DNA of 64,000 nt from Codonopsis lanceolata (GCA_013146195.2 CM028377.1:2046001-2110000), one strand, 5' to 3'. Shown: positions 10,128-21,930, numbered from the stretch's first letter. A program made the numbers and translations. Notes: generated from the letters alone by a model not told the origin.

Positions 10128-13020
10128 GATCAAGCCCACTTCTTGATAGACTGTAATGGTAGGGCCTTAGTGTTTTTGACTTTTCTTTGAAAGAAAATCT
10201 AGGAATGCTGTTTGAAAAGCCAGCAGCAACTCCCCCACCTTTCCCTAATGAACTTGTGGCTTTTTGGTCAGCAAATATGATTGCTTATTGTACCAAGCTA
10301 CTAGAGTTTGACTTGAACTGATTATGTTCGTTTAACCCGCAACTTGGCTCGACTAGCATCTAGATGAGAGAGCGACTTGAGCTCTTCATTTTAGCTCAAA
10401 TAAACTCCGTAAATTCAACTTTAAACGATTTTGATTTGTTTGTAGCCCGTTTTATGAAGTAACGTAATTGAGCTTCAATATAGATTCCTTGGCTCGAGGA
10501 AAGACCTTGAGTTGTACTAATAAAAGAGCCGAGCTTGAACACTCGAAGCTTAAAATTTTGTACTTGGGTTTTTTCGTCTAGCTAATTTGTGCAAAAAAAG
10601 AAAATTCCTTTTGCCAAAGCAAGTATTTGATCTATGTTATTTTCGTTTCACATCATTTTTTAGAATGTAGCCTGCATGTTTTGTATTTTAGACACATTTC
10701 TTGTTTTTATTCTCAAAATACAAAGACTGGATTTCACTTACAGAACGTTTAAAATTGAACCCATCCCAATAATTTATGGATAGGAAATTAATAAAAGAAA
10801 CTCAATTTTTGTGGATTAAAAAAAACTCAAAAATCAAGGTAGGTGATTTTGTCATCCATAATAATCATCTATCGGTTTTTAACTTACCCCTTGCAAGTAC
10901 TAGAATGAGAAAACATTTATTGGGTGACCAAAAACACTTTAAATAACCAAACTGGACCGCATTTGGAACTGAAAGTGCTTTCATATGGTAATATGTAGAA
11001 TTAGAGCATCCAACCCATTGTCACATGACAATGGACACGGGACACGGGACACAGGAAAAGACACTAGGTGGATTGTGGTCGGATGTTAGGGTGCCCAGAG
11101 AACAATATAGAAATCAAGAAAAAAGTAGAAAAATCACCAAATTACAAGTGAAAGCTATTGTTAACTTATTAGTAATAGCAACCAAGTATATATAAAATAA
11201 ATAATTTCATTATTATGGGTATGCATGCTAGCTATATTTTTTTTATCACTTAGATTTCATAAATTTAACATAAAATTATATCTTAACTAGGAAAGATGAC
11301 TATGGTACCTGACAAGCACAAAGTGTCTACTCAAGGAATTCTTCAAGATCATGTAGAAACTATCAGGACTCCAGACTTACTCGCAGAAACTATCGAGATT
11401 TCTGGAGTTCCATTGTTGATGCATTATGTACCCACCTTGACATCCAGCCCAAATTTCTTTGCCTGCACGATTTACTTCAAACTAGTCACGATTTAGTTCA
11501 GACTCTAGGCTGGGAAGATACATCAATACTTAACTACTACCTTAATAATAAAATACATGGAGTCTTTCTTTGAACCCACAATACAACCTGCCTAGCAACT
11601 CTTCCATATAAATTGTCCCATTACATAAAAGTTCACTTCAAATACACGGCCAAAAAATTAGTTCCCAGATCAAGGATCAAATTATTCAGATTTCAGTCAA
11701 TGGGCTATGCCAAATGAAATTGATGCATGTATGTGATATACATGAAAGAAATAAAATAAAAATTTGCCTCCAGAAACGAAATATTATACGTGTTTGGGTA
11801 AATATGTTGTACATGCATAGAGCAACAAGACAAGAAGGGGGGAAATTGGTTAATCAACAAGAAAGACCCATCTGCCTAATACAAGCCAGGGTTCAAAATA
11901 CTAAATTTGAGAGGGGGTGGGAATACAACTTTTCACTGTTTGGTAGGAAGTATGCAAGTTGAGAGAGAGCTTGCCAATGTTACCAAAAGAAAAGATAGTA
12001 AATAATAGAATTTGGGATGTATTAAACTACACACTGAGACAGTTCTTAATAGAAAGAGTTATATCATGGCCTTCACCACTATAACTTCACCACTAGAAAG
12101 AGTTATACCATGACCTTCACCACTATTCAAGAACTGATTTACCAGAGAAAGCTAAAGCTCGTCTAGATTCTGGCTTGAACTGCACACATATTAGAATCAT
12201 GAAACATCAGTAAAAGTAGTAACTGATATTTTCTGTTCTACCCCATATATCGATGCTGATATTTCCACAAGAAATTGTGGTTTTCCTAAAACTTGAAATT
12301 GGAGAAACAAATAAAGTTGAAGAAGTTGAAAATGAATGACGATGCATATAAGCAATCTTACTGCCTTGAACTGAAAACACATCCACAGGAAGAAAATTCC
12401 AGTTACGAATAAATAGAAAATTAAATCGCATAATATTATCAACTTTGATCATAACAAGCAAATCAGAAAATCAAGGACTAAAATCCAAAATTGTAAATGT
12501 AAATCATCAAAATAACAAATTCATCAACACCTTGAACTGAAATGAAATACAGATCTATTGAAAAAAAATTTGATAGGTAATACAGATCTATTGAAATTAA
12601 GAAATGCAAAACGATGGCAATAGAGATAGGGAATGAGAAATAGAGAGATGGGATCAATGAACTTACCAGTTGAGAGATTGAAATAATCAGAAAAGGAGAG
12701 ATCCAACTATGGAGGGAGCATCCATTCTGCCTCTTCGATGCGGCTTCGAGGGGGTGGCGGGTTTGCGGAAGATGGAAACAGAAACGAGGAACCAGAGATT
12801 CGAATCATTGAGTCTCCAGCGGAGTCACCATTAAATTTTGGGAGAGAGACCTAGCAATATCAATTTTGGGGAAAACCATGGAGGGAAGTGGCGAGGGAAA
12901 GTGAATTGTGATTTGTGGAGGGAAGTTTTTGGGGGAAATATTTGGGGAAATTTTTTGGGATACAAATGGTATTATCTTAATTATAATTGAGACTTCAGTG
13001 TTTCTAATTTCAAAACATCG
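10128..13020. other. CACTA-1 interior shared with CACTA-2; no recognised gene
   Basis: About 2.9 kb of AT-rich sequence matched, inverted, by 56770-59660. Minus-strand 12960-12680 looks like a short 5' exon: a CT-rich leader, ATG, then a GT donor. In CACTA-2 this donor is GTAAGT at 57141. It may be a relic of the transposon's own gene, but no protein similarity was recognised. Confidence 0.5.
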
Positions 13021-13220
13021 CTAGTGCCCGTACTTGGTATTTGGGAAGGCTAGTACACAAATGTGCCAAATACTTGGTATTTGGGAAGGCTAGTACACAA
13101 GTGTGCCAAATACTTGGTATTTGGCACGATTACTTTTTCCTTGCCAAATAACAGTATTTGGGACGGTTTTTTCACCCTCCCAAAAAAGGTGGGTCACAAA
13201 TAGTGTATTTTCTTGTAGTG

Positions 13221-13338
13221 ATATCTGCTTAAAAACTACGATAACCTGCTATAACCGACTAAAAATGTCTAGGATATGGAGGTTTGGTATGCATTATAAA
13301 CTGCTGCATTATAATTGCTACCTGTTGTATCTCTCCCC
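13221..13338 (+). repeat. Continuation of the sequence interrupted by CACTA-1
   Basis: Begins with the duplicated ATA and should continue the copia-like LTR of 5170-5649. No diagnostic end is visible before Tat-like 3'-UTR sequence begins around 13339. Confidence 0.35.
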
Positions 13339-13438
13339 CGTATTAATTGCATGAAATTGGAGAGTCTATTTCTTATCAACGATGTTCGTCTACTCAATAA
13401 GCTGCGGGTTACCCGTAGACTCCATCGTTAAGGGGCTC
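13339..13438 (+). other. Tat-like 3'-UTR remnant and polypurine tract
   Basis: Related to the reverse complement of 3997-4090 (TTATCAACGATGTTC, CTCCATCGTTAAGGGGCTC). The AAGGGGCTC just before the LTR is the presumptive polypurine tract. Its presence upstream means the next LTR has a 3'-LTR context on its left. Confidence 0.55.
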
Positions 13439-14703
13439 TGTAGACATCCGAATTTCGTACCCCTGGTATGTAACATGACATGAAATATCAAGATTTGTTA
13501 AAAATTAACAAATGTCAAGTTACAGGGTTCAAAATGCAAAAAGACAAAGTAGGATGCGCAAAACATTGAAATGCAGGGGGCAAAGTGCCAAAAATGGAAC
13601 TAATAAAGCAAAGCTAGCGCCACCCATGGAAGAAGTGGGGGTGGGGCCCAGTTTATGTATGGGTGGCGCCCATTTCGAGCCATGTGATCTCCCAAGTTGC
13701 TGTGACAGCCTACAGTCGCGTAATGTGCAAATTTCTCTGTGTTCTGTACAACCGACTGAAGTCTGAAGAGAGAAAAAGAAATCCCATCGATGTCCTCTTC
13801 CCAGACTATAAATAGAGCCTTTGGGGTTTACTTTCAGACACTCTGAAAACACCTTTTCTTCCCCCAAAAACTCTCCACGTCGTTGTTACGCTGGAGAAAT
13901 AGAGATCGACGTGAGATAGTGAGCGATCCTTCTCTAAAGCCTCAAAACCCTGTCAAATCTCCTCCAAACTTAAAACCAACCGGTCAAAGTGAGCCTTAGC
14001 CCCCCCCAGCTAGGTTTCCACCCTATTTCATCGGTCCAAAAATCGCGTAAAGAGCAGTTGCTCTACCTGATTTAAAAGGCCAAATCAGTTAGAAATAAGC
14101 TGTTATTCTGCCCGATTTCCGCTTCCCTCAAGCAACCAAACAACCAATCCTAAGCAGTTACTCTGCCCGGATCCCGAGGCAAAAAGTAACTTTCAGAAAT
14201 AGTCATTCTGCCCGAATCCCCACACCACTTCATAAAAAAAAGACTCCCTCTCCCTGAAGAACAGAGCGAGCACACCCCAGTCCGCTAGTAGGTAAGTTTT
14301 AAAATTTTTATTTGTAAAAGTGCTACTTTCCATCCGGCCTCATGTAAAAATATAAGCCGTTGTGCTGCCCGGATTTAGTTTGGAAATAGCACTAAAAAGA
14401 GCCATTATTATGGCCAAATATTTTTAAGTATATTTGTAACGATTTGTAAGGAAACAGCTGCAAGTCCGTAAATAATGTAGCCACGGATGTATTTGTTTTT
14501 ATTTCATGTCTTTTAATGCATTATTTATTTGCTAAATAAATATAACAAAAAACATACTTTAGCCAAAAACTATTTTTGAGACCGAAATGGCGAGTTGGGT
14601 GCCTAGCACCTTCCCAACTCGTAACTTAGCCTCCGAACCCGTTTTTTACAATCTCTGGTTTTCTTTTCTTTTTTCTTTTTGGTTTTTCTTTATTTCTTCC
14701 TCA
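13439..14703 (+). repeat. Tat-like Ty3/gypsy LTR (about 1265 bp)
   Basis: Starts TGTAGACATCCGAATTTCG and ends ..TTTCTTCCTCA; homologous to the inverted LTR at 2893-3996. It has a TATA box at 13806. Between TATA and 14370 are about five diverged copies of a ~50-bp repeat centred on AGCAGTTACTCTGCCCGGAT. A primer-binding-like TGGCGACTCT follows 9 bases downstream and gag comes next, so it is the 5' LTR for the gag at 15099. The upstream polypurine tract suggests a recombinant or tandem arrangement. Confidence 0.7.
13806..13814 (+). promoter_or_regulatory. TATA box of Tat-like LTR
   Basis: CTATAAATA about 370 bp inside the LTR on the gag strand. Confidence 0.6.
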
Positions 14704-14712
14704 AAATAAAGA

Positions 14713-14722
14713 TGGCGACTCT
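14713..14722 (+). other. Primer-binding-like site
   Basis: TGGCGACTCT lies 9 bases after the LTR. The TGG start matches the CCA end of a primer tRNA. A canonical site would continue for about 18 bases; here a 'CAGTGGGGCA' segment reappears ~17 bases on (around 14738), as if the site were split by an insertion. The tRNA was not identified. Confidence 0.45.
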
Positions 14723-14778
14723 ATAAAACATTTTGGATCCAGTGGGGCATCGCAACATCTTTTCTTGCACTTTTCTGT

Positions 14779-15050
14779 TTTCCCCTAAAAAAGGGAGAAT
14801 GAGAATGAAAGGATGATGTATTCCTATATCCTGGTATCCCCTAAACAAGGGATAACTTGATGTAGAAAACCCAAAGCTCCCATATTGGACCAAAAATCCA
14901 CTGAAAGTTACCGAGGCGTATTCAAACGCGCTATCCTAGACAGCACTCCTTTCGCACTTTTAATTTTGTTTTCCCCTAAACAAGGGAGGGTAAAATGAGA
15001 GCAGTGGTATCTCGCATCCGCACGTACGCGCACCCCTATCCAAGGGCGCA
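14779..15050 (+). repeat. Four hairpin-forming CCCCTAAACAAGGG repeats in gag leader
   Basis: Short dyads at 14779-14797, 14835-14854, 14969-14990 and 15029-15050, all with CCCCTA(A/T)(A/C)(A/C)AAGGG cores. The second is flanked by TAT/ATA and the last by GCGC arms, giving longer stems. They lie between the primer-binding-like site and gag, where retroelements carry packaging and dimerisation structures; that function is inferred. Confidence 0.6.
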
Positions 15051-15098
15051 CAGTCCCGGGAACCCACAGGTTAGCCACCAGTTCCCATAGAGGAACAT

Positions 15099-16330
15099 TT
15101 GATTCCAGTCCAGCCTGCAGTACGTGCTCCACAAGTGGTTGAAAGGGCGCCTAGTGTTGGCGGCCATGCCCCACACAAACCCCCCTTTGCCATCGATCAA
15201 GATCCAGCTCAAAACCGAGCAAAAAGTGGTGGCACCCACAATCAAGGAACTCGTGTGGTTGAAAACCACGTAGAACGATATGGACGAGATAGACGCCGTG
15301 CCAGAGGGCCAAGTATGGTCGCTGAGTCACAGCCTACTAGCAGGCAGAGCCGAAGAGATGAGCATGAACATTCGTATCATTCTCATTCTTATTACTCTCA
15401 TCGGTCTTGTCGGACATCACCTCGCTGTGGGCATGACAGACAAGCAAACCATCTTGAGGCCCTTAGACCTCCAAGGTTTCTCCAACATGTGATAGTACAA
15501 CAAATCACGACATCACTACCAGCACAGCCTCAAACAATGGCTGAGGTCTTGGCAATCGTGCAAGCAAGGATGAATGGATGGGAGGCTGGTCGCCAACCTG
15601 ATGGGACGGTCCGCTTAATAGATAGTAGTCCTTTCGCGGATTGGATTGAAAACACACCTCTGGCTCAGGGGGATGTTTTTCCCAACTTTGACAAGTACTT
15701 GGGAAAAACCCGAGCAGGAGATTGGTTACGTTCGTTTGAGGCACAAGTTGGCCTAGTGACTAGCAATAAGGCCCTAAAAATGAAAGCGTTTGTAGGGGCT
15801 ATTCAGGGAAAAGCTCAGAGCTGGTTGGGAAGATTCCCACGAGGATCTATAATAGCATGGAAGGATCTGAGGACAAAATTCTTAGCTGAATTTGGTTCTG
15901 CTGGTACACTACTAAAAAATCGTTTTAACCTCTGCAAGGTGGTCCAAGGAGCTGATGAATCTTCTCACAGTTATGTGGAGCGGTTCAAAAAGGTGCTCGA
16001 ACAGGTCACGTGAATGACTGAAGGAGAAGTCACGCTTTGCTTTTTGAATAATATGCGAAGTGGAGGCCTAAAACAGTAGTTGGTAATGCATCCACCAGCA
16101 ACTCAGGGCGAGATACTTACTCGGGCTCAGTTATTCAACTCGATAGAGGTGGATCAGAAAGGGAAAGGCAAAGGTAAATCAGAAAGTAGCTCGGCGGCAA
16201 CTTCAGCTCCTAGCTCAGAACAAAATAATTTTCGAAGAGATCAGAACAGGACTTCTAATTCGACTCAACGGTTTCAAGAGCAGCATTTTACTCCCCTCAA
16301 TACTTCAAGGGAGGACATTATGATGTAGAT
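15099..16330 (+). pseudogene. Tat-like Ty3/gypsy gag, broken
   Basis: Gag capsid protein of a gypsy element. An N-terminal Arg/His/Ser-rich basic region covers roughly residues 30-130. The retrotransposon-gag domain follows: PFADWIENTPL, KTRAGDWLRSFEAQ, AFVGAIQGKAQSWLG, LRTKFLAEFG, SSHSYVERFKK. In-frame TGA (16011-16013) and TAG (16077-16079) interrupt it, and the frame then continues with a Lys/Gly/Ser-rich segment to 16328. A decayed C-terminus with CAYDKN (~16400) resembles the usual zinc-knuckle neighbourhood but lacks a complete CCHC. The start is uncertain because the frame is open upstream. Protease and all of pol are missing downstream. Confidence 0.85.
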
Positions 16331-17038
16331 CCTGAATGATCTTCTTGCTCCCTACCCCATGAATCCAAACACAGCCCAGTACCGGGATAACTCAAAATTG
16401 TGTGCTTATGACAAGAATGCTTTATCTTGAAAAAAGAAATCCAACGTTTGATCAATCAAGGACGTCTTAATAGATTCAAGCATGGAAACAACAATGGTTG
16501 ATTTATACAAATTACTTTGTTAATTTATATTCTCAAACAAATATAAACAAAACTTTTCCCAATAAATCGAGCAAAGTAGGGCCCTGCCCAGTTTTTATTA
16601 TAACTTTGTATGCCTCGACGTGAGAAGGGGTACAACCCACTGCCCGGTATTATTTGACGGCTTTGTTCGCTATGGAAACAAAGGGAGAAAAGTCTCGTTC
16701 AAATAAATATCCAGCCTAAATAATTAGTTAACGGTTCAATAAACCACGGGCCCTACCTAGTTAACGCGGCCAAACAATTATGCCCGATAAATCGAGCAAA
16801 GGGCAATTATTTGGATGCCTGCCAAATTAGCAGAAGGGGCCCTGCCCGATAACATTTTTTATTTTTTACCAAGGCATTGCGTAAAAAAAAACAACAAAAA
16901 AAAACAAGCATTCACAAACAGTTGCAAACTAAAAAATCCTCATTTCATTATCAGTCAAATTACATCAGAGGAAAATCACTACAAGACCTATTACAAGCTA
17001 CTTAATTCCCTCCTTGCTCGGTGGTTCTTTCCGGCGTA
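16331..17038 (+). other. Collapsed pol/3' region with repeated GGGCCCTGCCC motifs
   Basis: No protease, RT or integrase is recognisable between gag and the antisense gene tail. Instead 'ataaatcgagcaaag' and GGGCCCTGCCC segments recur (16555-16600, 16750-16860). It separates the ends of two convergent genes. It may be a remnant of the 3' region of a deleted Tat-like element. Confidence 0.45.
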
Positions 17039-17278
17039 TCAAGCTCGGCAAAGACTATCCATTTCGGATTGCAAGTTGGAAGGAAGAGGAGGAGGAGGAG
17101 GCAGTTGAATCGTGTCTTGACCGGGAGGAGGAGGTAGGTTTGTTTCCACGCCGACAGATGTAGCAGGCTGATTGTCTTCAATATCTATAACCACAGGGCC
17201 GGCAGGCAGTGGAGCATGATCATCATCTTCATCCTTATTGGCCTCACGCTCAAAGATAGCATTCATCTGATCGACTAC
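17039..17278 (-). pseudogene. 3' exon end of antisense gene A, cut off by Athila
   Basis: Minus-strand frame ending ..QSEMDSLCRA-stop at 17039, with an acidic NKDEDDDHAP patch and a run of prolines. Its 5' end at 17278 is the ACTAC target duplication of the Athila element. Across the insertion the frame continues from 30063 (..EWIPPTPLANNVVD) into QMNAIFEREANKDED without loss. It is therefore the C-terminus of the antisense gene at 30063-32887. Confidence 0.8.
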
Positions 17279-18170
17279 TGATCGATGTTTTAATTAATCT
17301 TTTTCCTTGCAAGTGAACAAGACTATTATAGAATAGTATTGGAAGCAAGGGTCGAACCCACGGAGACAAGTGATCACGAACAGTGCAATTTATTGATAGC
17401 AAATTATTAATCTAAAAGGGGTTTTTATATTTATTTCTATCCTAAACTACTATTAATATTTAGTTGTTTAACTAATTAGACAGTAATAACAGATATGAAG
17501 ATCTTATGGTAGGTGGCAATCTAGGATTCTGGGTTTCACTTGCATCTCTTTTATGTTCAATTCATAATAATGTCATTCAAAGTCTTGGGTTCGTTCACTA
17601 AAGATAGATATAGTATGTTGAACAATTGGTTCAGCCTCCATCCCCGCAAAATTCATCCATTCTATATCCTAAGCACATGAACTATTAATCTAGCTGTCAC
17701 CTAGATTTATGATCTATCTGTCACCTAGATCATGTAAGAACCTGGTCCTAACTTATCACTCTCGTGCATCGATAGGTCCAATTTATTGTGTTGGTGAGCC
17801 AGTGTACGACATATGCACATTGGTCATGCAGTTATCCGCACCTCTAGGCCTTTATTATTTGCGATTACATTCATTTGTTCAAAGCAAAATAATATAGGGA
17901 TTGATAAACAACACAATCAACAAGAATTGAATGATCATATATAAGAATTAAAACATAAATTTGATACAAGTTACCTCCCACCTCCTAGATTATGGATGAT
18001 TTAGTTCATCATAGACAATGAACAGCACATAGAGATGATCAGATACATGATTTGATCTTCAATACTTGAAATTACAAAATCTAACTATGTTATACAGTCT
18101 AAAAACTACCTAAAATCTACTAAAGAGAGCTTCTAGCCGTCCTCCTCTTCTTTTGCTCGGCATCTGACTT

Positions 18171-18180
18171 CTATATATAC
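18171..18180 (-). promoter_or_regulatory. TATA box of Athila 3' LTR
   Basis: Minus-strand GTATATATAG, next to CCCGGG, about 400 bp inside the LTR and about 60 bp downstream of the dyad cluster. Confidence 0.65.
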
Positions 18181-18240
18181 CCGGGAGTTGTAATCCAATC
18201 GAATGACCATGTGAAAATCCGAAAATCAAGCATTCTGACT

Positions 18241-18364
18241 ACCTTGCGGTCGCAAGGTGTTGGGTACCTGCGTCGCAAGGTCTCCGCTTGTCCCTTTGGA
18301 ATTCTTGGTTCACGCTTTCCAGACGCCTACCTTGCGGCCGCCGAGGCACCTGCGTCCGCAAGGT
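18241..18364 (-). promoter_or_regulatory. Dyad cluster in U3 of 3' LTR, eroded
   Basis: ACCTTGCGGTCGCAAGGT at 18241-18258, then shortened versions at 18266, 18329 and 18348. In the other LTR all four are full-length. Several single-base deletions break the arms here. Confidence 0.7.
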
Positions 18365-18581
18365 GTCCAGAATTGACATACTTCATTCTTTCTTCATTTT
18401 CTCCTTTTTGGCCCTTCTTCGATATTTGCACTTAAAACCCTGGAGTTTCGCATATTTTCACAAATAACCCTGAAACTTACAAAACTCACCGAAAACATAT
18501 ATTAGTAGCCAAAAGCCTCGTGAAATAACATAATTTAAGTAATAGAAGTATATAAAATCGACGTATAAAATACATCGATCA

Positions 18582-18592
18582 AATACCCCCAA
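18582..18592 (-). other. Athila polypurine tract
   Basis: Minus-strand TTTGGGGGTATT directly adjoins the 3' LTR, the expected primer for plus-strand DNA synthesis. Confidence 0.8.
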
Positions 18593-20817
18593 ACTTAAAC
18601 TTTGCTCGTCCACGAGTAAACAAACATATAAATACAAAAGCTTATAAATAACAAAAATTAAAATCTTTTTGGAGGGTGACACTATTTACACTCCTCTATA
18701 AACCCACAAACTCAAGGAGACTCTTTCGAGCGACTCGACTATGCATATAAATATAAAAACTGATAAATATAAAAATAGGATAAAAATTAAACTATGAATA
18801 AATTTTTTTTTGGTTTCATCTCAAGTTATAGGTGTATGGTATGCAAGTAATCTCAGTTCGATGCTCACCACATATATGCATGCTTAGTCACATAAAACCA
18901 ACTGACCTTTTCTTAAAACTGCCACTACTTCTAATTTCTCCGTGTGTGTGTGATCACCGCCTTAAAGAATATCTTAACTAAAACAGCTTTTATTAAGTTA
19001 AACACCACATTCATATGAAAATCAAAGTTTAATAGAAAATCATGCATTAAGAATTATGAGATCTACCATCCAAACCCGGTCCATGCATGTAAAGGTCCCA
19101 AGGATTTAAAAGACTTATACATCTACCCCATGCACTTCTATGTATGACATACAATGCTCTCATATCCCAATGACTTGTAATAGCTAAGATTATGCTAACA
19201 CAGTGAGCTTTAGGGTGAATAATAATGAACATGAAGTGTGTGATCAATTTCATATGACTCACTTGACAGTTAAAACAACATAAGCATTGGCAAGAAGATC
19301 ATTAGGTCTTTATTAGCTTGTAATGTAAGGCCAAGGTGTTGGGGGATTTGATGGAAAGGGATTGGAATTCAAAGTGAGAGAGTAAGACTACCCTTTATCC
19401 CTCATACTTCCAAGCAAAAGGAAGTTTTCCCTATTTAGGCTAGGACTGCAAAGACTACAAGTGGAGGGGTGCTTTTCGTTACCTTTCAGTTTTCTTCTTT
19501 CTTCCCCCCCCCAAACTTGTTTTGGACAATATATACTTCTAAAAATATCACTTCATTCTTATCAGCATGATTTTTCTAATAATTTTCTCTTGAAAGCTAT
19601 GCTTCAATTTGAATCTTTGTTTACACTATTCTTCTTCCGTTTCATTTTTCGTCGATACATAATTTTTTTTTTCGACGATGAAAAGAAGAAGCCTTCCGAA
19701 AAATAGCCTAACTGAAAAGAAGTGGTCCTCCAAAATCAATTTCCCCTCCCACATCCTACTCTCTCAAAGGGTAGGCTAAAAGTGTATAGGCTTTTAGGGT
19801 TAAGTTAATGTGGGTAATAGAAATGATGGCGAATGGGGGTTTAAATAGTGTGCTTAGCACACTCCATTCTTTTTCATTAGGCTCAACGGGGACACTAGGG
19901 ATATTTTTTAGTATAGGTCAGGGAATATTTAGGCTCTAACGATCCAAAGATGGCCTAAGTCATTTCTTAATGCCAAATGCTCATGTAGTTTTTAAAGCAA
20001 GTAAGACAACACAAAATATCATATCAACTATGGGAATTGGGGTTGAATGTTTAGCATCACCGATTTCACATAAGCATTCTCTAAGACAGATGGTAGGGAC
20101 AATTGAGACTAACATGCAGACACGGTTCGAAAGTGTGCTTGAGATATATAAATGAGAAAAATCCAAGGGATCTAACTATCATACAATTGACCCTAAGTCA
20201 CAATTTAATGCAACAAGTATGTTCAAATGGCTATGCATCATATTCTTGTGCATATCTTGTTATAATGAAGTATGTGTTATAAACTTTATAAAACTATTCT
20301 AATCAATCCATAATTATGACTGGTGTGGGTGCATGAAGAATTTGGAGAAAAGTAAAAGTTTCGCAAAATTAAGTAAATTCCAGAGGGATCTACAGACTAA
20401 CTATGCGGTTCATTGCATTAACTCCTCATCGATCACGACTAGCATTACCACACCTAAACTCGAGGATGAATATTTTGAATTTATAATTTTTTTAAAAATA
20501 TATTTTTCTAAGAAATTTGGAGATAATGACGATGACTATTTTGTTAGGACCCTAAAGGTCCTATCTATTATAGTATTCTGGTCATGCCAACAACTCCGAA
20601 AATAAGAAAAAAAAAAAACAGGAAAATAGGGTGAAGATTTAGATGGTCATCGTATAAAGAAATTTTTCTTCACCCTAGAAACATAGCTCAACTCCATTCC
20701 TCGTTAGGCTAGGACCTGCTAAGACTTAAAGTTTAAAATCCCCCCCCCCAAACTTAATTTCTATTTTGTCCTCAAAATAGAGGAACATATGAGTTGATTG
20801 ATGGGGTAGGACAAATA
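18593..20817 (-). other. Athila 3' non-coding region
   Basis: About 2.2 kb between the env-position ORF and the polypurine tract. Athila elements typically have a long non-coding stretch here. Short open frames on both strands show no recognisable similarity. Homopolymer runs (C8 at 19504 and 20740, T-rich 19650-19680) are present. Confidence 0.6.
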
Positions 20818-21930
20818 TCAAAAGGAGATAGCGGGTCCACCTAACGAACGAGGACAGAACTTGGGCCTCGACTCACGGTGAGTCGGGCGGAAATAACGAA
20901 TGAGGACGAAACTCGGGGATCGTGCCAGGTGGCAGCCCATAATAATTTGAGACATTTTGTCCCATAGTATTAACCCAACCAAAAAATTCGGTTTGGTCGG
21001 CACGCATTTGTGCCAATTGCTGACTCGCCATATCAGTTTGAGGACATCTTCCTCCAACCTGTTGGAGATCTCCACGAGTGAGTCATCCTCCTCCTCTTCG
21101 GGTTCCTCCTCTTGAGGAACCCTCACTCTCGGCTGCTGGTGATGCTCAAACAAAATGACCATCGTAATGACCGGCTCTCAGATTTGGGCCTCACGCCCGC
21201 CTCTACACAACTCGGTAATCAAATGCGGAACGCGAACCCCGCATTCGCCCTACCTCTAATAAGGGTCTTGATTTGGCCGTTGATCAAACGGCCAACATCA
21301 ATGCACCCACCGGTCATAATGGTGTAGGTCAAGATAGCCCTCTCCCAAGTCACCGTGTTGGTGACTGGAGGGCATGAGACGTCCAAGAACAAATTTATAC
21401 ACGGGCTTGGCCGTGTCTTGAGGAAGGACTCCCCCATGGTGCGTGGTCCAAAAGGTGGGTTACGGTTATAGGACCACACCACACCAGGGAGTGCGATAGT
21501 CGCATTAACCACCTCGACATCGATACGGGGGTTGAGGTGTGTGCTAAAGTCATCGGCACCAACCGCAAAGTTGGAGGTGCCGAAATAGGTGTTAATGCTT
21601 TGGGACGAAAAATTTACAACCACGCGCCTAACATAAACAGTGTCTAATACACCCCCATCTATGCCAATGTTGCCATTGGCATAGAATTCTCGGACAATGG
21701 GCACTATGGCTGCCCCGGAGAATCTATCAAAGCCCCCACCTACGAGCTATCGATTGGGACGGAGGCCAAAGTCTTCACCTTGAATCCCTCTGCACCAAGG
21801 ACTTGGAGAGCTTGGCCGTATATCGTTCTGATGCCTCGTAGGACACGAATCGGGTGATGTCAAAATTTTGTTCTTCCTCCTGAGCGGGGCCGGAGGACGA
21901 AGCACCAGTATTTCTACGCTTACGGAACAT
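20818..21930 (-). pseudogene. Athila env-position ORF (putative plant transposon protein domain)
   Basis: Starts at ATG 21928-21930 with MFRKRRNTGASSSGP, a basic N-terminus. It has a DITRFVSYEASERY segment, then a stop and frameshift. From 21704 it reads VPIVREFYANG, VYVRRVVVNFSSQSIN, then W.YN, ILTYTIMTGGCIDVGRLI. This order is that of the 'putative plant transposon protein' domain found after pol in Athila elements. The C-terminal part (21162-20818) has an acidic EEEPEEEEDD stretch. At least two frame breaks disable it. No signal peptide or clear membrane segment was noticed, so calling it an envelope would be unsupported. Confidence 0.75.

Larger units (their letters stand above)
5650..13220. 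mobile_element. CACTA-1: non-autonomous CACTA (En/Spm) transposon, 7571 bp
   Basis: Left end CACTACAAGAAAA (5650) and right end ...TTTTCTTGTAGTG (to 13220) are perfect terminal inverted repeats of the plant CACTA type. The 3-bp flanks are ATA on both sides (5647-5649, 13221-13223), the superfamily's expected target duplication. Subterminal repeats fill both ends. No TnpA or TnpD/transposase sequence is recognisable, so the element is probably non-autonomous. The interior holds a Stowaway-like MITE, a mannanase fragment and an HSF fragment. The segments 6640-7457 and 10128-13220 recur inverted at 56591-60618 (CACTA-2), which lacks 7458-10127. Confidence 0.95.
17279..18581 (-). repeat. Athila 3' LTR
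   Basis: 1303 bp, nearly identical to 28740-30062. On the minus strand it runs from 18581 (TGATCGATG) to 17279 (..CATCGATCA on that strand). It contains a TATA box (18171-18180) and eroded copies of four GC-rich dyads (18241-18364). Confidence 0.95.

Noticed and set aside
17709..17897. 62-aa frame present identically in both Athila LTRs (also 29170-29358)
   Set aside because: Its identity simply reflects LTR duplication. It is antisense to the element transcript, lacks homologues, and sits in the R/U5 region.
20818..21930. Retroviral-type envelope gene in Athila
   Set aside because: The position fits, but the sequence matches the plant transposon protein domain, with no signal peptide, fusion peptide or transmembrane segment seen.
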